A stretch of 8,738 bases of DNA. Origin: Bacteroidales bacterium. Lineage in GTDB: Bacteria; Bacteroidota; Bacteroidia; Bacteroidales; UBA932. A program made the translations under genes and the position numbers. The notes beneath the pieces were generated by a model, which did no database searches, was not told the origin of the DNA, and was given only the letters and a program-made list of their open reading frames with translations. Shown here in pieces: positions 1-7,119 of the stretch (position 1 is its first letter; the number at the start of each line of letters is the position of its first letter). Location of the stretch: contig JAGAAU010000103.1 in the NCBI GenBank assembly GCA_017615135.1, positions 1 through 8,738 of the forward strand, in the 5' to 3' direction.

Positions 1-733
1 CGCCCTGCTCCACTTCCTCCTTCTGCGAGAAGGGGAGCATCTTTGCCTTCAGGACTATCTTGCTCAGGTGTTCGATGGTAATGGCGTCGTCGGAGTCGAA
101 TATGAAGCAGTCTTCAGGGCGCAGGTTGCGGGTAATCTTGAACTTGGCCTTGACATAGTTCTCCATATCGTGCCCGTAGCGGTCCAGATGGTCCGGGGTG
201 ATGTTTGTGATTATGGCTATATCGGGGCGGAAGTCGTAGGTGTCGTCCAGCTGGAAGCTACTGATTTCCAGCACGTAATAATCGTGCTGTTCGGTCGCTA
301 CCTGGAGGGCGTAGCTCTTGCCTATATTGCCGCCGAGTCCTACGTTCAGCCCGGCTTCCTTCAGAAGGTGATGGATGAGGGAAGTGGTGGTGGTCTTACC
401 GTTGGAACCGGTTATGCAGATTTTCTTCGCGTTGTCGTATCGGGACGCGAATTCAATCTCGGACACTATCCTGGTGCCCTGCGCGGCGAGTTTTGCCACG
501 AGGGGTGCGGTAGACGGTATTCCAGGGCTCTTTATAATCTCGTCGGCGCAGAGTATCTTCTCTTCGCTGTGTCCCTCCTGCTCGAAGGGAATGTCCCATT
601 TGCGCAGGGTGTCGGCATAATCTTCCCGTATCTTCCCGTTATCGGACAGGAAAACGTCGAATCCCTTTACCTTTGCGAGCACTGCGGCGCCCACTCCGCT
701 TTCTGCTCCGCCTAAAACCACTATCCTTTCCAT
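1..733 (-). CDS. murD: MurD, UDP-N-acetylmuramoyl-L-alanine--D-glutamate ligase (5' part, cut by window edge)
   Basis: Cytoplasmic ATP-dependent ligase that adds D-glutamate to UDP-MurNAc-L-Ala, the second amino acid of the peptidoglycan stem. Read on the minus strand from ATG at 733-731, the frame stays open for 244 codons to the window edge; the stop lies outside. Visible: N-terminal Rossmann-like UDP-binding segment with LGGAESGVGAA at residues 7-17, the Mur ligase ATP-binding P-loop ITGSNGKTTT at 107-116, the MurD-typical SSFQL at 158-162, and NITPDHLDRY at 177-186 in the central domain. The C-terminal domain is missing because of the window boundary, not a mutation. The start is one base after the mraY TAA, consistent with co-transcription and translational coupling. 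The Mur ligase family is certain; MurD over MurC/E/F rests on the N-terminus, SSFQL and its place after mraY. Confidence 0.95.
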   Translation of the reverse strand, partial: MERIVVLGGAESGVGAAVLAKVKGFDVFLSDNGKIREDYADTLRKWDIPFEQEGHSEEKILCADEIIKSPGIPSTAPLVAKLAAQGTRIVSEIEFASRYDNAKKICITGSNGKTTTTSLIHHLLKEAGLNVGLGGNIGKSYALQVATEQHDYYVLEISSFQLDDTYDFRPDIAIITNITPDHLDRYGHDMENYVKAKFKITRNLRPEDCFIFDSDDAITIEHLSKIVLKAKMLPFSQKEEVEQG

Positions 734-734
734 A

Positions 735-2072
735 TTATCTTATCTTCATTATCGATATTGTTGCCAGTGCCAGTATTATTCCCACCATCCAGAAGCGGGT
801 GACTATCCGGGGTTCCGGTATGCCCTTTTTCTGGTAATGATGGTGGATGGGAGCCAGAAGGAACACCCTGCGGCCCTCTCCGTATTTTTTGCGTGTATAT
901 TTGAACCAGGACCTCTGGATGATGACCGATGCACTTTCCACTACGAAGATTCCGCACAGCAGGGGCAGCAGCAGCTCTTTGCGGATGAGAACGGCGCTTA
1001 CGCCGATGATGCCGCCGATGGTGAGGCTGCCGGTGTCGCCCATGAAGACCTGAGCGGGGAAGGTGTTATACCAGAGGAAGCCCAGCAGAGCCCCGGCGAA
1101 GGCTGCCATGAATACCGCAACTTCCCCCGTGCCGGGTATGTACATTATGTGCAGGTATTCAGAATTGATGACGTTGCCGCCCAGGTAGGCCAGCACTCCT
1201 ATCACTACGGCCACTATCGCGGAAGTTCCGGACGCCAGGCCGTCCATGCCGTCGGTGAGGTTGGTGCCGTTGGAGCATGCGGTGATAACCAGCACTATCA
1301 TAAGGGCGTAGATGAACCATTTGCCGTACCAGCCCCATCTGCCCTTGAAAGGCGAGAGCCACTTGTAGTCGAATTCGTGGTCTTTTACGAACGGGATGGT
1401 GGTCTTGGTGCTCTTCACCACGTCGGATGATGTCCGGTCGCTGCCGGGGAAGACGGCTGCTTCTGCCTCCTCGTCATTGCCGGCCTCGTCGTCATTGCCG
1501 GCCTCCTTGTCATTGCCGGCCTCCTTGTCATTGCCGGCCTGACCGGCAATCTCTGCCTGCCCTGTAATCCCGGCCTTCGAGGCGGGAGCAGGGGTTTCGC
1601 GGACTACGATGTCCGGGCTGAAGCACACGCTGAGGGCGATGATGAGGCCTATGCCTATCTGCCCGAGCAGTTTGCTCCTCTCGCTAAGGCCGTCCTTGTT
1701 GTGCTTGAAAACCTTGATATAATCGTCTGTAAACCCCAGGACGCCGCACCATACGGTAGTGAGGATGAGCAGACGCACATAGATGTTGCTGAGGTCGCAC
1801 ACCAGCAGCACGGAGCACAGAATGGCGAGGATTATGATGATTCCTCCCATGGTGGGGGTGCCCTTCTTCTGCATCTGCCCTTCTATTCCGAGGTCCCTGA
1901 TGGTCTCCCCGATCTGCTTCTTCTGGAGCCATGCAATGATGCTCTTTCCTGCGAACAGGGAAATGAGCATGCTGATCACTGCGGCAAGCACTGCCCGGAA
2001 GGATATGTAGGTCATAAGGCCCTGTCCGGGGATGTCGTAGGCTTTGAGTATTTCAAAAAGACGGTATATCAT
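735..2072 (-). CDS. mraY: MraY, phospho-N-acetylmuramoyl-pentapeptide transferase with expanded repeat-bearing loop
   Basis: Inner-membrane enzyme that transfers phospho-MurNAc-pentapeptide from UDP to undecaprenyl phosphate, giving lipid I. The product is 445 aa, against about 360 in E. coli. Family motifs are intact: GTPTMGG at 71-77, the Asp pair in FTDDYIK at 114-120, NLTDGMDGLASG at 271-282, FMGDTGSL at 343-350 and the histidine triad APIHHHY at 407-413. Many hydrophobic helices are visible (roughly 24-42, 76-92, 98-114, 135-152, 252-267, 283-298, 318-334, 350-363, 368-384, 425-440). Extra length lies mainly at about 158-226, between the helices corresponding to TM4 and TM5; by the known MraY fold this loop faces the periplasm. 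Its distal half (KSTKTTIPF, 220-228) resembles the insert usual in Bacteroidota; residues 165-203 are a low-complexity repeat, GNDKEA-like units at 180-203. ATG follows the murE TAA with no gap. Confidence 0.97.
   Translation of the reverse strand: MIYRLFEILKAYDIPGQGLMTYISFRAVLAAVISMLISLFAGKSIIAWLQKKQIGETIRDLGIEGQMQKKGTPTMGGIIIILAILCSVLLVCDLSNIYVRLLILTTVWCGVLGFTDDYIKVFKHNKDGLSERSKLLGQIGIGLIIALSVCFSPDIVVRETPAPASKAGITGQAEIAGQAGNDKEAGNDKEAGNDDEAGNDEEAEAAVFPGSDRTSSDVVKSTKTTIPFVKDHEFDYKWLSPFKGRWGWYGKWFIYALMIVLVITACSNGTNLTDGMDGLASGTSAIVAVVIGVLAYLGGNVINSEYLHIMYIPGTGEVAVFMAAFAGALLGFLWYNTFPAQVFMGDTGSLTIGGIIGVSAVLIRKELLLPLLCGIFVVESASVIIQRSWFKYTRKKYGEGRRVFLLAPIHHHYQKKGIPEPRIVTRFWMVGIILALATISIMKIR
1464..1535 (-). 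repeat. Four tandem 18-bp units inside mraY, coding for GNDKEA-type hexapeptides
   Basis: Four head-to-tail 18-bp units in frame with mraY (1464-1481, 1482-1499, 1500-1517, 1518-1535). The two at 1500-1535 are identical (plus strand GGCCTCCTTGTCATTGCC); each of the other two differs from this at two positions. On the coding strand they give GNDKEA, GNDKEA, GNDDEA and GNDEEA, residues 180-203. Eighteen bases is six codons, so gain or loss of a unit keeps the frame. The near identity at DNA level suggests recent slippage or recombination rather than ancient protein-level conservation. Confidence 0.95.
1530..1550. repeat. Perfect palindrome at the edge of the mraY tandem repeat
   Basis: Arms ATTGCCGG (1530-1537) and CCGGCAAT (1543-1550) are exact inverted copies around a 5-base loop CCTGA. 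The left arm is the end of a tandem unit, so the hexapeptide repeats look like amplifications of one arm of this palindrome. The shape (8-base GC-centred arms ending in AAT/ATT) resembles dispersed palindromic repeats found in several bacterial groups; that resemblance is inference. Confidence 0.85.
1569..1586. repeat. Second, imperfect hairpin in the mraY insert
   Basis: CCC-G-GCCT (1569-1576) pairs with AGGC-GGG (1580-1586) around a TCG loop, with one unpaired G at 1572. It lies next to the perfect palindrome at 1530-1550, in the same low-complexity part of mraY. It may be a degenerate second unit of the same repeat family. It is inside the coding region and is not a plausible terminator, as no T-run follows on either strand. 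Confidence 0.5.
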
Positions 2073-3524
2073 TTAGCTGAGGCTCTTGAATATTTCGTTT
2101 ACTATTTCATGTTCGCTGAAGTGATGCTTCCCGTTGGCATCTATCTGATAGTCTTCGTGCCCCTTTCCGGCAAGCAGGACTATCGCACCTTCTTCACAGG
2201 TGATGATGGCGGTGCGGATGGCTTCCTTGCGGTCCGTTATGCTTATAGTCCTGGCCCTGCCTGCAAGGTCGAGCCCGGTGCGGATTTCGGCGATAATGCT
2301 CTCCGGGTCTTCCGAGCGGCTGTTGTCGGAGGTGATGATAATGCGGTCTGCGTACTTGCAGGCCACAGCCGCCATCTCCGGCCGTTTGCTGTGGTCCCGG
2401 TCTCCGCCGCAGCCGAACAGGCACACAAGCTGCCTTTCCGGAGCCACTTCCTTAAGGGCCGAGAGCACGTTCTCCAGGGCGTCCGGGGTGTGCGCGTAGT
2501 CTATCACCACGCTTACCTTGCGGGGCCCGTGAAGGGTTTCGAGGCGTCCTTTGGCCGCCTTCAGGGCGGAAATGTGCAGCAGGGCCTCGTCCGGGGCAAC
2601 CCCGAGCTCTACGGCCGTGCAATAAACCGCCAGTATGTTATATGCGTTGTGGGCTCCTATCAGGGAGGTCCACATTTCCTTGCCGTCTACCCTCAGCATC
2701 ATTCCTTCCACTCCCTGCTCCACTATGCGGCATTTATGGTCTGCCGGGTTTTTGCAGGAGTAGCGCACCACTTTGGCCGCGCAGTTCTGGACCATTATTT
2801 CCGCATTGCGGTCGTCTGTGTTGATGATTGCAACCGCGTCTTTGCCGAGTCCGTCGAAGAACAGTTTCTTGCAGCGCAGATATTCGCTGAAGGTCTTGTG
2901 ATAATCCAGATGGTCGTGGGTGAGGTTGGAGAAGATTCCGGCACGGAATTCCAGCCCGGCCACGCGCTCCTGCTCCAGACCTATGGAACTGACCTCCATG
3001 AAGCAGAAGGAGCAGCCGCGATTCACCATCTCTGCCAGCAGCGCATTCATGGTTACGGGGTCGGAGGTGGTGTTGGCTGTTTCGCGTTTCTCGCTGCCGA
3101 TATAGTTGGCTATGGTGGAGAGCAGTCCGCATTCGTAGCCCAGGCTGCGGAACAGGTTATAGAGCATGGTTACGGTGGTGGTCTTGCCGTTGGTGCCGGT
3201 TATGCCCACCAGCTCCAGCTTTCCGGAAGGATGTCCGTAGAATGCATCCGCCGCCATTGCAACGGCCCTTTTGCTGCTCTTGCAGAAAACCGCAGTCACG
3301 CCCTCGGGAACAGTAGCCCCCTCCTCGCAGAGGATGGCGGATGCACCGCGGCTCACTGCGGAGTCGATATAGGCGTGGCCGTCGTTGCCGCAGCCTCTTA
3401 CAGCTGCAAAAAGGGCCCCTCCCGACACCTTGCGGGAGTCGTTGCACACTGCATTTATCTCAATTCCGGGGTCACCCACTATTCGGATGACGCCGCAGTC
3501 TTTTACTATATCGCCCAGTTTCAT
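2073..3524 (-). CDS. murE: MurE, UDP-N-acetylmuramoyl-tripeptide synthetase (probably meso-diaminopimelate adding)
   Basis: Cytoplasmic ATP-dependent ligase that adds the third stem-peptide residue to UDP-MurNAc-L-Ala-D-Glu. Length 483 aa, normal for the family. Visible in order: N-terminal UDP-binding domain with NDSRKVSGGALFAA (28-41), P-loop ITGTNGKTTT (108-117), NTTSDPVT (151-158), MEVSS (176-180), FSNLTHDHLDYH (198-209) with the following Lys pair at 219-220 where the carbamylated lysine of the family lies, GRLE (326-329), DYAHTPDAL (342-350), and C-terminal GKGHEDYQ (453-460). The specificity motif reads DNSRSEDP (400-407). Its Arg is the residue used by meso-DAP-adding enzymes, so DAP is the likely substrate, although the usual DNPR has Ser for Pro. 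The ATG overlaps the ftsI stop by four bases (ATGA), and its TAA abuts the mraY ATG. Confidence 0.96.
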   Translation of the reverse strand: MKLGDIVKDCGVIRIVGDPGIEINAVCNDSRKVSGGALFAAVRGCGNDGHAYIDSAVSRGASAILCEEGATVPEGVTAVFCKSSKRAVAMAADAFYGHPSGKLELVGITGTNGKTTTVTMLYNLFRSLGYECGLLSTIANYIGSEKRETANTTSDPVTMNALLAEMVNRGCSFCFMEVSSIGLEQERVAGLEFRAGIFSNLTHDHLDYHKTFSEYLRCKKLFFDGLGKDAVAIINTDDRNAEIMVQNCAAKVVRYSCKNPADHKCRIVEQGVEGMMLRVDGKEMWTSLIGAHNAYNILAVYCTAVELGVAPDEALLHISALKAAKGRLETLHGPRKVSVVIDYAHTPDALENVLSALKEVAPERQLVCLFGCGGDRDHSKRPEMAAVACKYADRIIITSDNSRSEDPESIIAEIRTGLDLAGRARTISITDRKEAIRTAIITCEEGAIVLLAGKGHEDYQIDANGKHHFSEHEIVNEIFKSLS

Positions 3525-5386
3525 AGCTTTTCTGCAAATTCGGGATCTGTCCTTTCCAGTTCGTTGATGAATTCAAGTATGGTGGTGGCGGGGATGCCGT
3601 TTCCGTAAACAGGTATATGCCTGAGTTTGGAATAGACCACGCATATTGCCGTATAGCGGGGTTTCTCTGCCGGGAAGAACCCCACGAAGGTGGCCTGATA
3701 CTTAATCCGGCCCTGAGGGTCCTGGTAGTGCACGTTGTCGTAGGGGACGCGGCTGGTACCGGTCTTGCCCGCTATGCTGAGTCTTGAATTCTTCAGGTTC
3801 TTGGCCGTACCTTCGTCTACAACCCCCTTCAGCGCCCTCGTAAGGGTGTCTGCTACGGCGCGGCTGAAAATGCTGTCTTTAAGTACGGCAGGGCCGAACG
3901 CTTCCTTTATCACACCGTCGTTCTCGATATCTTCCACGAGGTAGGGCTTCATCAGCCGTCCTTTTCCGGCAATTGCGTTGTAGAACATCAGGGTGTAGAT
4001 GGGGGAGAAGAGCGAAGCGTATCCGTATGCCACGTTGCCAAGGTCTGTATTGCTCCAGTATTTGCGGTTCCGGGGGGAAGCCACGCTGGGAACGGACAGG
4101 CCGGCTATGTCGAAGGTGAAGGGGTCGCAAAGTCCGAAGGACTGAACCCTGTCGGCATAGGCGAGAGGGTTGGAGCCGTATTTGTTTATGGCCCAGGTTG
4201 CCAGCACGTAGTTCGATGAAATCTTGAATCCGTCGAACATGGAGATGCGGTTGGTGTGGTTCCTGCTCTCGAATCTGGGGATGTACGGGTCCTGCTTCAG
4301 TTTGGTATTGCTCACCCAGCCGCCGTTGGTGGGGATGGTCTCTTCGAGCGATTTGATTTTCCCGTCGGCGAGAAGGGCTGCCAGCGTAACGGTCTTGTAA
4401 ACCGAGCCGGGCTCTCCTCTCCTGTTTATAAAGATGTTGGAGATTTCGTCGTAACGGTTGCCGGCGCTGGGGTCCCTCATAAGGTTCACGACAACCTTGA
4501 GGGCTCCGGTCTGCACGTCCATAAGTCCGAAGCAGGCGGCTTCCAGTTCAGAATCTCCCTCTATCTTGGAGCGCAGGATGCGGTCTGCCTTCTCCTGCCA
4601 GTCTATATCTAAGGTAAGGCGCACGTCGTCTCCGTTCACCGCCTCTACATAGGTACTGTCGAAGTCGCGCACCAGGCCATAATCGCACTTGCGTCTCCAT
4701 TCGCGCCCTTCAGTGCCGCTGAGAACTTTGTCGAAGCGGCCCTCTATTCCGATGTGGCTGTTGGCCACGTTGGCCGATTTGTCCTTTACGTGGCCTATGG
4801 TACGCTTGGCGAGGTTGCCGTAGGGGAGTTTGCGGTCCATTACGGTCTTTACTATAAGACCTCCCTTGTTGGCTCCGTCCCGGAAGAGGGGGAATTTCTT
4901 GATTTCTGCCAGGGTTGTTTCGTTAACCGGGTGGCCCATAAGGACATAACCGTTGTTGATAGCCCTGTTATCCCTTATCCCTTTGCGGTAGTATGCAGCA
5001 TTCTTCTCGGGGAAGACCTTGGCCAGGTATATGCTAAGGGTATCTGCCTTCCTGAGCCAGAGATCTTCCTTTTCCTTTGCCTTTACCGGGTCTTTGATGG
5101 ATGCGTTGAATGCCTTCAGGACACTGCAGTCCATATAAATCTGGTAAGAAGGGGTGGAGATGGCCAGAACGCGGCCCTTGCAGTCCAGGATTTCTCCCCT
5201 CACCGGCTCGATTTTCAGGCATTTGTGGGGAGGAGTAAGCTCTGCGGCGATTTTCTTGTTCGGGGTGAAGAAGGTCTGCAGATATACTATCCTGCCGATG
5301 ATGAGCAGCGACAGTAAAAGCAACAGCCAGTAAAGGCAATATAGAATAATGCCTATCCTGTCGGATTTTTTACGCGGTTCGTTCAT
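3521..5386 (-). CDS. ftsI: FtsI/PBP3-type division-specific peptidoglycan transpeptidase
   Basis: Membrane-anchored class B penicillin-binding protein that cross-links septal peptidoglycan. Length 621 aa. There is a short basic cytoplasmic N-terminus, a single membrane anchor at about 11-36, then the PBP dimerisation/pedestal domain starting with EPVRGEILDCKGRVLA (60-75), and a transpeptidase domain carrying all three active-site motifs: SVYK (328-331, Ser328 nucleophile) in EPGSVYKTVT, SSN (390-392) and KTGT (541-544). Downstream YQATFVGFFPAEKPRY (563-578) is typical of the fold. The protein ends about 77 residues after KTGT, so I see no C-terminal PASTA domain, which many Bacteroidota homologues carry. 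Start ATG overlaps the ftsL stop (ATGA), and the stop overlaps the murE start the same way. Its place in the dcw operon argues for FtsI rather than an elongation PBP2. Confidence 0.94.
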   Translation of the reverse strand: MNEPRKKSDRIGIILYCLYWLLLLLSLLIIGRIVYLQTFFTPNKKIAAELTPPHKCLKIEPVRGEILDCKGRVLAISTPSYQIYMDCSVLKAFNASIKDPVKAKEKEDLWLRKADTLSIYLAKVFPEKNAAYYRKGIRDNRAINNGYVLMGHPVNETTLAEIKKFPLFRDGANKGGLIVKTVMDRKLPYGNLAKRTIGHVKDKSANVANSHIGIEGRFDKVLSGTEGREWRRKCDYGLVRDFDSTYVEAVNGDDVRLTLDIDWQEKADRILRSKIEGDSELEAACFGLMDVQTGALKVVVNLMRDPSAGNRYDEISNIFINRRGEPGSVYKTVTLAALLADGKIKSLEETIPTNGGWVSNTKLKQDPYIPRFESRNHTNRISMFDGFKISSNYVLATWAINKYGSNPLAYADRVQSFGLCDPFTFDIAGLSVPSVASPRNRKYWSNTDLGNVAYGYASLFSPIYTLMFYNAIAGKGRLMKPYLVEDIENDGVIKEAFGPAVLKDSIFSRAVADTLTRALKGVVDEGTAKNLKNSRLSIAGKTGTSRVPYDNVHYQDPQGRIKYQATFVGFFPAEKPRYTAICVVYSKLRHIPVYGNGIPATTILEFINELERTDPEFAEKL

Positions 5387-5721
5387 TTTTCCAAAATCGT
5401 TGCTTTAACTTCCGGCTCCCCGAGTGCCGATTTTTTCTTGCCCAGCCTGTCCAGTACGGCGCTTCGGCTGGCTGTGCGGGCCATTTTGTAACGCAGTTTG
5501 GCATTCTCCTGGCGGAGTTCCTTGATGGTTGCCTGGTTGCGTTCCATCTGGTTTATACTGTCATCCGTCTTGACGGAAATCCAAATTATAATTCCGAAGA
5601 TGAAGAAGGTGTAAAGTATGTGGGGCAGATACTTGCCGGCATTGAGACGCAGCAGGAGTTCTCCGCGGCCGATGGCCGTGAGAGTGTTCTTGAATAGAGT
5701 CCAGATGCGTGCGAGTCTCAT
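5383..5721 (-). CDS. ftsL: FtsL-like cell division protein
   Basis: Small bitopic membrane protein of 112 aa, in the position between rsmH and ftsI held by ftsL in dcw clusters. Seen: a basic cytoplasmic segment (1-31), one membrane helix at about 33-50 (rich in Ile/Phe/Trp), then a heptad-like charged stretch at about 53-80 consistent with a short coiled coil (IKELRQENAKLRYKM, 66-80), and a basic tail. This is the layout of FtsL and its Bacteroidota-specific counterparts, which form a divisome subcomplex with partners such as DivIB/FtsQ. Sequence identity among FtsL proteins is low, so the call rests on topology and synteny. It starts four bases after the rsmH TGA, and its own TGA overlaps the ftsI ATG. 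Confidence 0.85.
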   Translation of the reverse strand: MRLARIWTLFKNTLTAIGRGELLLRLNAGKYLPHILYTFFIFGIIIWISVKTDDSINQMERNQATIKELRQENAKLRYKMARTASRSAVLDRLGKKKSALGEPEVKATILEK

Positions 5722-5725
5722 TGTC

Positions 5726-6631
5726 TCAGCATACTTTTTCCGCTACCCTGAGCTTGGCGCTGCGGGCGCGGGTGTTACGTGAAATTTCTTCTTCGGAAGG
5801 CAGTACGGGTTTGCGCAATACAGGCCTGAAGGGGCTGACTGTGCGCCCGAAGCTGTCTTTCTCTTCCTTTCCCTCGATGTTGCCGCAGCGCATGAAATTC
5901 TACACCATGCGGTCTTCCAGGGAGTGATAGCTGATCACTGCCAGCCTGCCGCCCTTCTTGAGCGATGCGGCTGCGCCGGACAGGAATTTTTCCAGGTTGC
6001 GCATTTCTCCGTTCACCTCTATGCGCAGGGCCTGGTATATCTTGGATAACTGCTTGTGTTCACGAAAAGACGGCAGGGCAGGGGCGAGAGCGTTGTCAAG
6101 GTCGTCCGTAGTGAGGATTGGCGCAACGGCGCGAGCGCGGACCGTAAGTTCTGCGAGCCTCGCCGCGTTGTCTGCCTCTCCATAGAGCTTGAAAACTTTT
6201 TCCAATTCTTCTTGCGTGTAAGAATTGACAATGTCTGCTGCGGTTTTCCCGCCCTGCACGTTCATTCTCATGTCCAGGGGAGCGTTGAAGCGGAAGGAGA
6301 AGCCCCTTTCCGCAGTGTCGAACTGGTGCGATGAAACGCCCAGGTCTGCCAACACTCCGTCCAGCCCCTCCGGCGCAAGCTGGAGGGTGTAGTGATATAT
6401 AAAGCGGAAGTTGTTGTGTATAAGGGTAAAGCGAGGATCGTCCGGGGCGTTGAGGCCGGCGTCCGAGTCCAGGTCGAAGGCCAGGAGGCGACCCTGCCGG
6501 CCCAGGCGCGAAAGGATTTCGCGGCTGTGCCCGCCGCCACCAAAGGTGGCGTCGGCAAAAACCCCTGCGGGGTTTGCCGGCAGCGCGTCTACGCTTTCCT
6601 TTAATAATACGGGGATATGATACTCAGACAT
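5726..6631 (-). pseudogene. rsmH: RsmH (MraW), 16S rRNA m4C1402 methyltransferase, interrupted by in-frame TAG
   Basis: Family role: SAM-dependent N4-methylation of C1402 in the ribosomal P site. The frame from ATG 6631 encodes HIPVLLKESVDAL (5-17), the SAM-binding GGGGHSREIL (31-40), ADLGVSSHQFD (95-105), RGFSFRFNAPLDMRMN (109-124) and SYHSLEDRMV (234-243), then meets TAG at 5902-5900. Without any frame change it continues for 57 codons to TGA at 5728-5726 with the expected family tail: a variable part, then [19 protein letters not shown] and [11 protein letters not shown]. The intact gene would be 301 codons, a normal RsmH length. The usual SYHSLEDRMVKNFM suggests one change, AAG to TAG. 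As written, translation gives a 243-aa protein (5900-6631) lacking the C-terminal fifth. It could be a real nonsense mutation, a sequencing or assembly error, or suppressed. A strong Shine-Dalgarno precedes the start. Confidence 0.88.
5900..5902 (-). other. Premature amber codon in rsmH
   Basis: The plus strand CTA is TAG on the coding strand, at codon 244 of rsmH, where the family normally has Lys after SLEDRMV. The reading frame on both sides is the same, so this is a substitution, not an indel. An in-frame ATG lies three codons downstream (5893-5891) and could in principle allow reinitiation of a 55-aa C-terminal piece, but no Shine-Dalgarno is seen before it. Confidence 0.95.
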
Positions 6632-6637
6632 TGCCCA

Positions 6638-6645
6638 TCCTCTCC
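6638..6645 (-). promoter_or_regulatory. Strong Shine-Dalgarno of rsmH
   Basis: Coding-strand GGAGAGGA lies six bases before the rsmH ATG, in the 17-base gap after mraZ. It supports the start at 6631. It is notable here because the mraZ and ackA starts lack a comparable purine-rich site. Confidence 0.75.
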
Positions 6646-6648
6646 CTG

Positions 6649-7098
6649 TTATTTACGGGAAAGGCTTTGAGCAATGGCAATGTAATCTTCTTTGGAAACT
6701 CTGTCGCAGTCGAATTTCTCTCCTGCCCAAATCTCGATCTTGAAGTTGATGCCGAAGAATGCAGCCTCTCTGTCTACGCCTATTGCGTCAAGAAGGTATT
6801 TGGGGATGCTGATACGTCCGAATTTAGCGTCCGGCTCAACGATCACGCAGTCGCGCATGTACTCTCTCCAGAAAATAACATGCTCGGGGTTGAAGAAATC
6901 CAGCATTTCGCGCCTCTTCTCAGTCTCGCGGCTCCACTCGTCCCAGGAGTACATGTCGAGACAGTTCGAATAGAGGCTTTTCTTTACAACGAAACGCATG
7001 TCGCTCCTGGGGGGCAGCATGCCCTTGAAGGCTGCCGGGAAGACCAGTCTTCCCTTGTCGTCTACTTTAGAGCGATATGTTCCGATGAATGATACCAT
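6649..7098 (-). CDS. mraZ: MraZ, transcriptional regulator of the dcw cluster
   Basis: DNA-binding protein of the AbrB-like (SpoVT/AbrB) fold. In E. coli and mycoplasmas MraZ forms rings and binds short direct repeats upstream of its own operon. Product 149 aa, normal size, with two MraZ half-domains: the first has DDKGRLVFPAAFK (13-25, the conserved DxxxR motif as D13-R17), the second has DAKFGRISIPKYLL (90-103). In the second the Asp is one residue further from the Arg than in a strict DxxxR. I chose ATG 7098-7096 because the family begins at MVSFIGTY. An in-frame ATG at 7173 would add 25 residues translated from the promoter and operator region and is not credible. It is the first gene of the operon, transcribed divergently from ackA, and probably controls itself through the repeat at 7137-7176. 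Confidence 0.95.
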   Translation of the reverse strand: MVSFIGTYRSKVDDKGRLVFPAAFKGMLPPRSDMRFVVKKSLYSNCLDMYSWDEWSRETEKRREMLDFFNPEHVIFWREYMRDCVIVEPDAKFGRISIPKYLLDAIGVDREAAFFGINFKIEIWAGEKFDCDRVSKEDYIAIAQSLSRK

Positions 7099-7119
7099 AG
7101 TTCTTACACGCAAGTGGTG

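Noticed and set aside
68..715. 215-codon open frame on the plus strand at the left edge
   Set aside because: Antisense to murD, whose frame is open to the window edge with P-loop and SSFQL motifs. The plus-strand product has no recognisable features.
1530..1586. Intrinsic terminator or CRISPR-like array within the mraY repeat block
   Set aside because: No T-run follows the hairpins, the units are contiguous without spacers, and the block is in frame inside an essential gene.
1701..3608. 635-codon open frame on the plus strand
   Set aside because: It lies antisense to murE and the 5' part of mraY, both with full family motifs. Its own translation shows no recognisable domain, and long antisense frames are expected at this codon bias.
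5720..5910. Frameshift in rsmH as the cause of the early stop
   Set aside because: Codons on both sides of TAG are in the same frame and give the conserved protein, so it is a point substitution.
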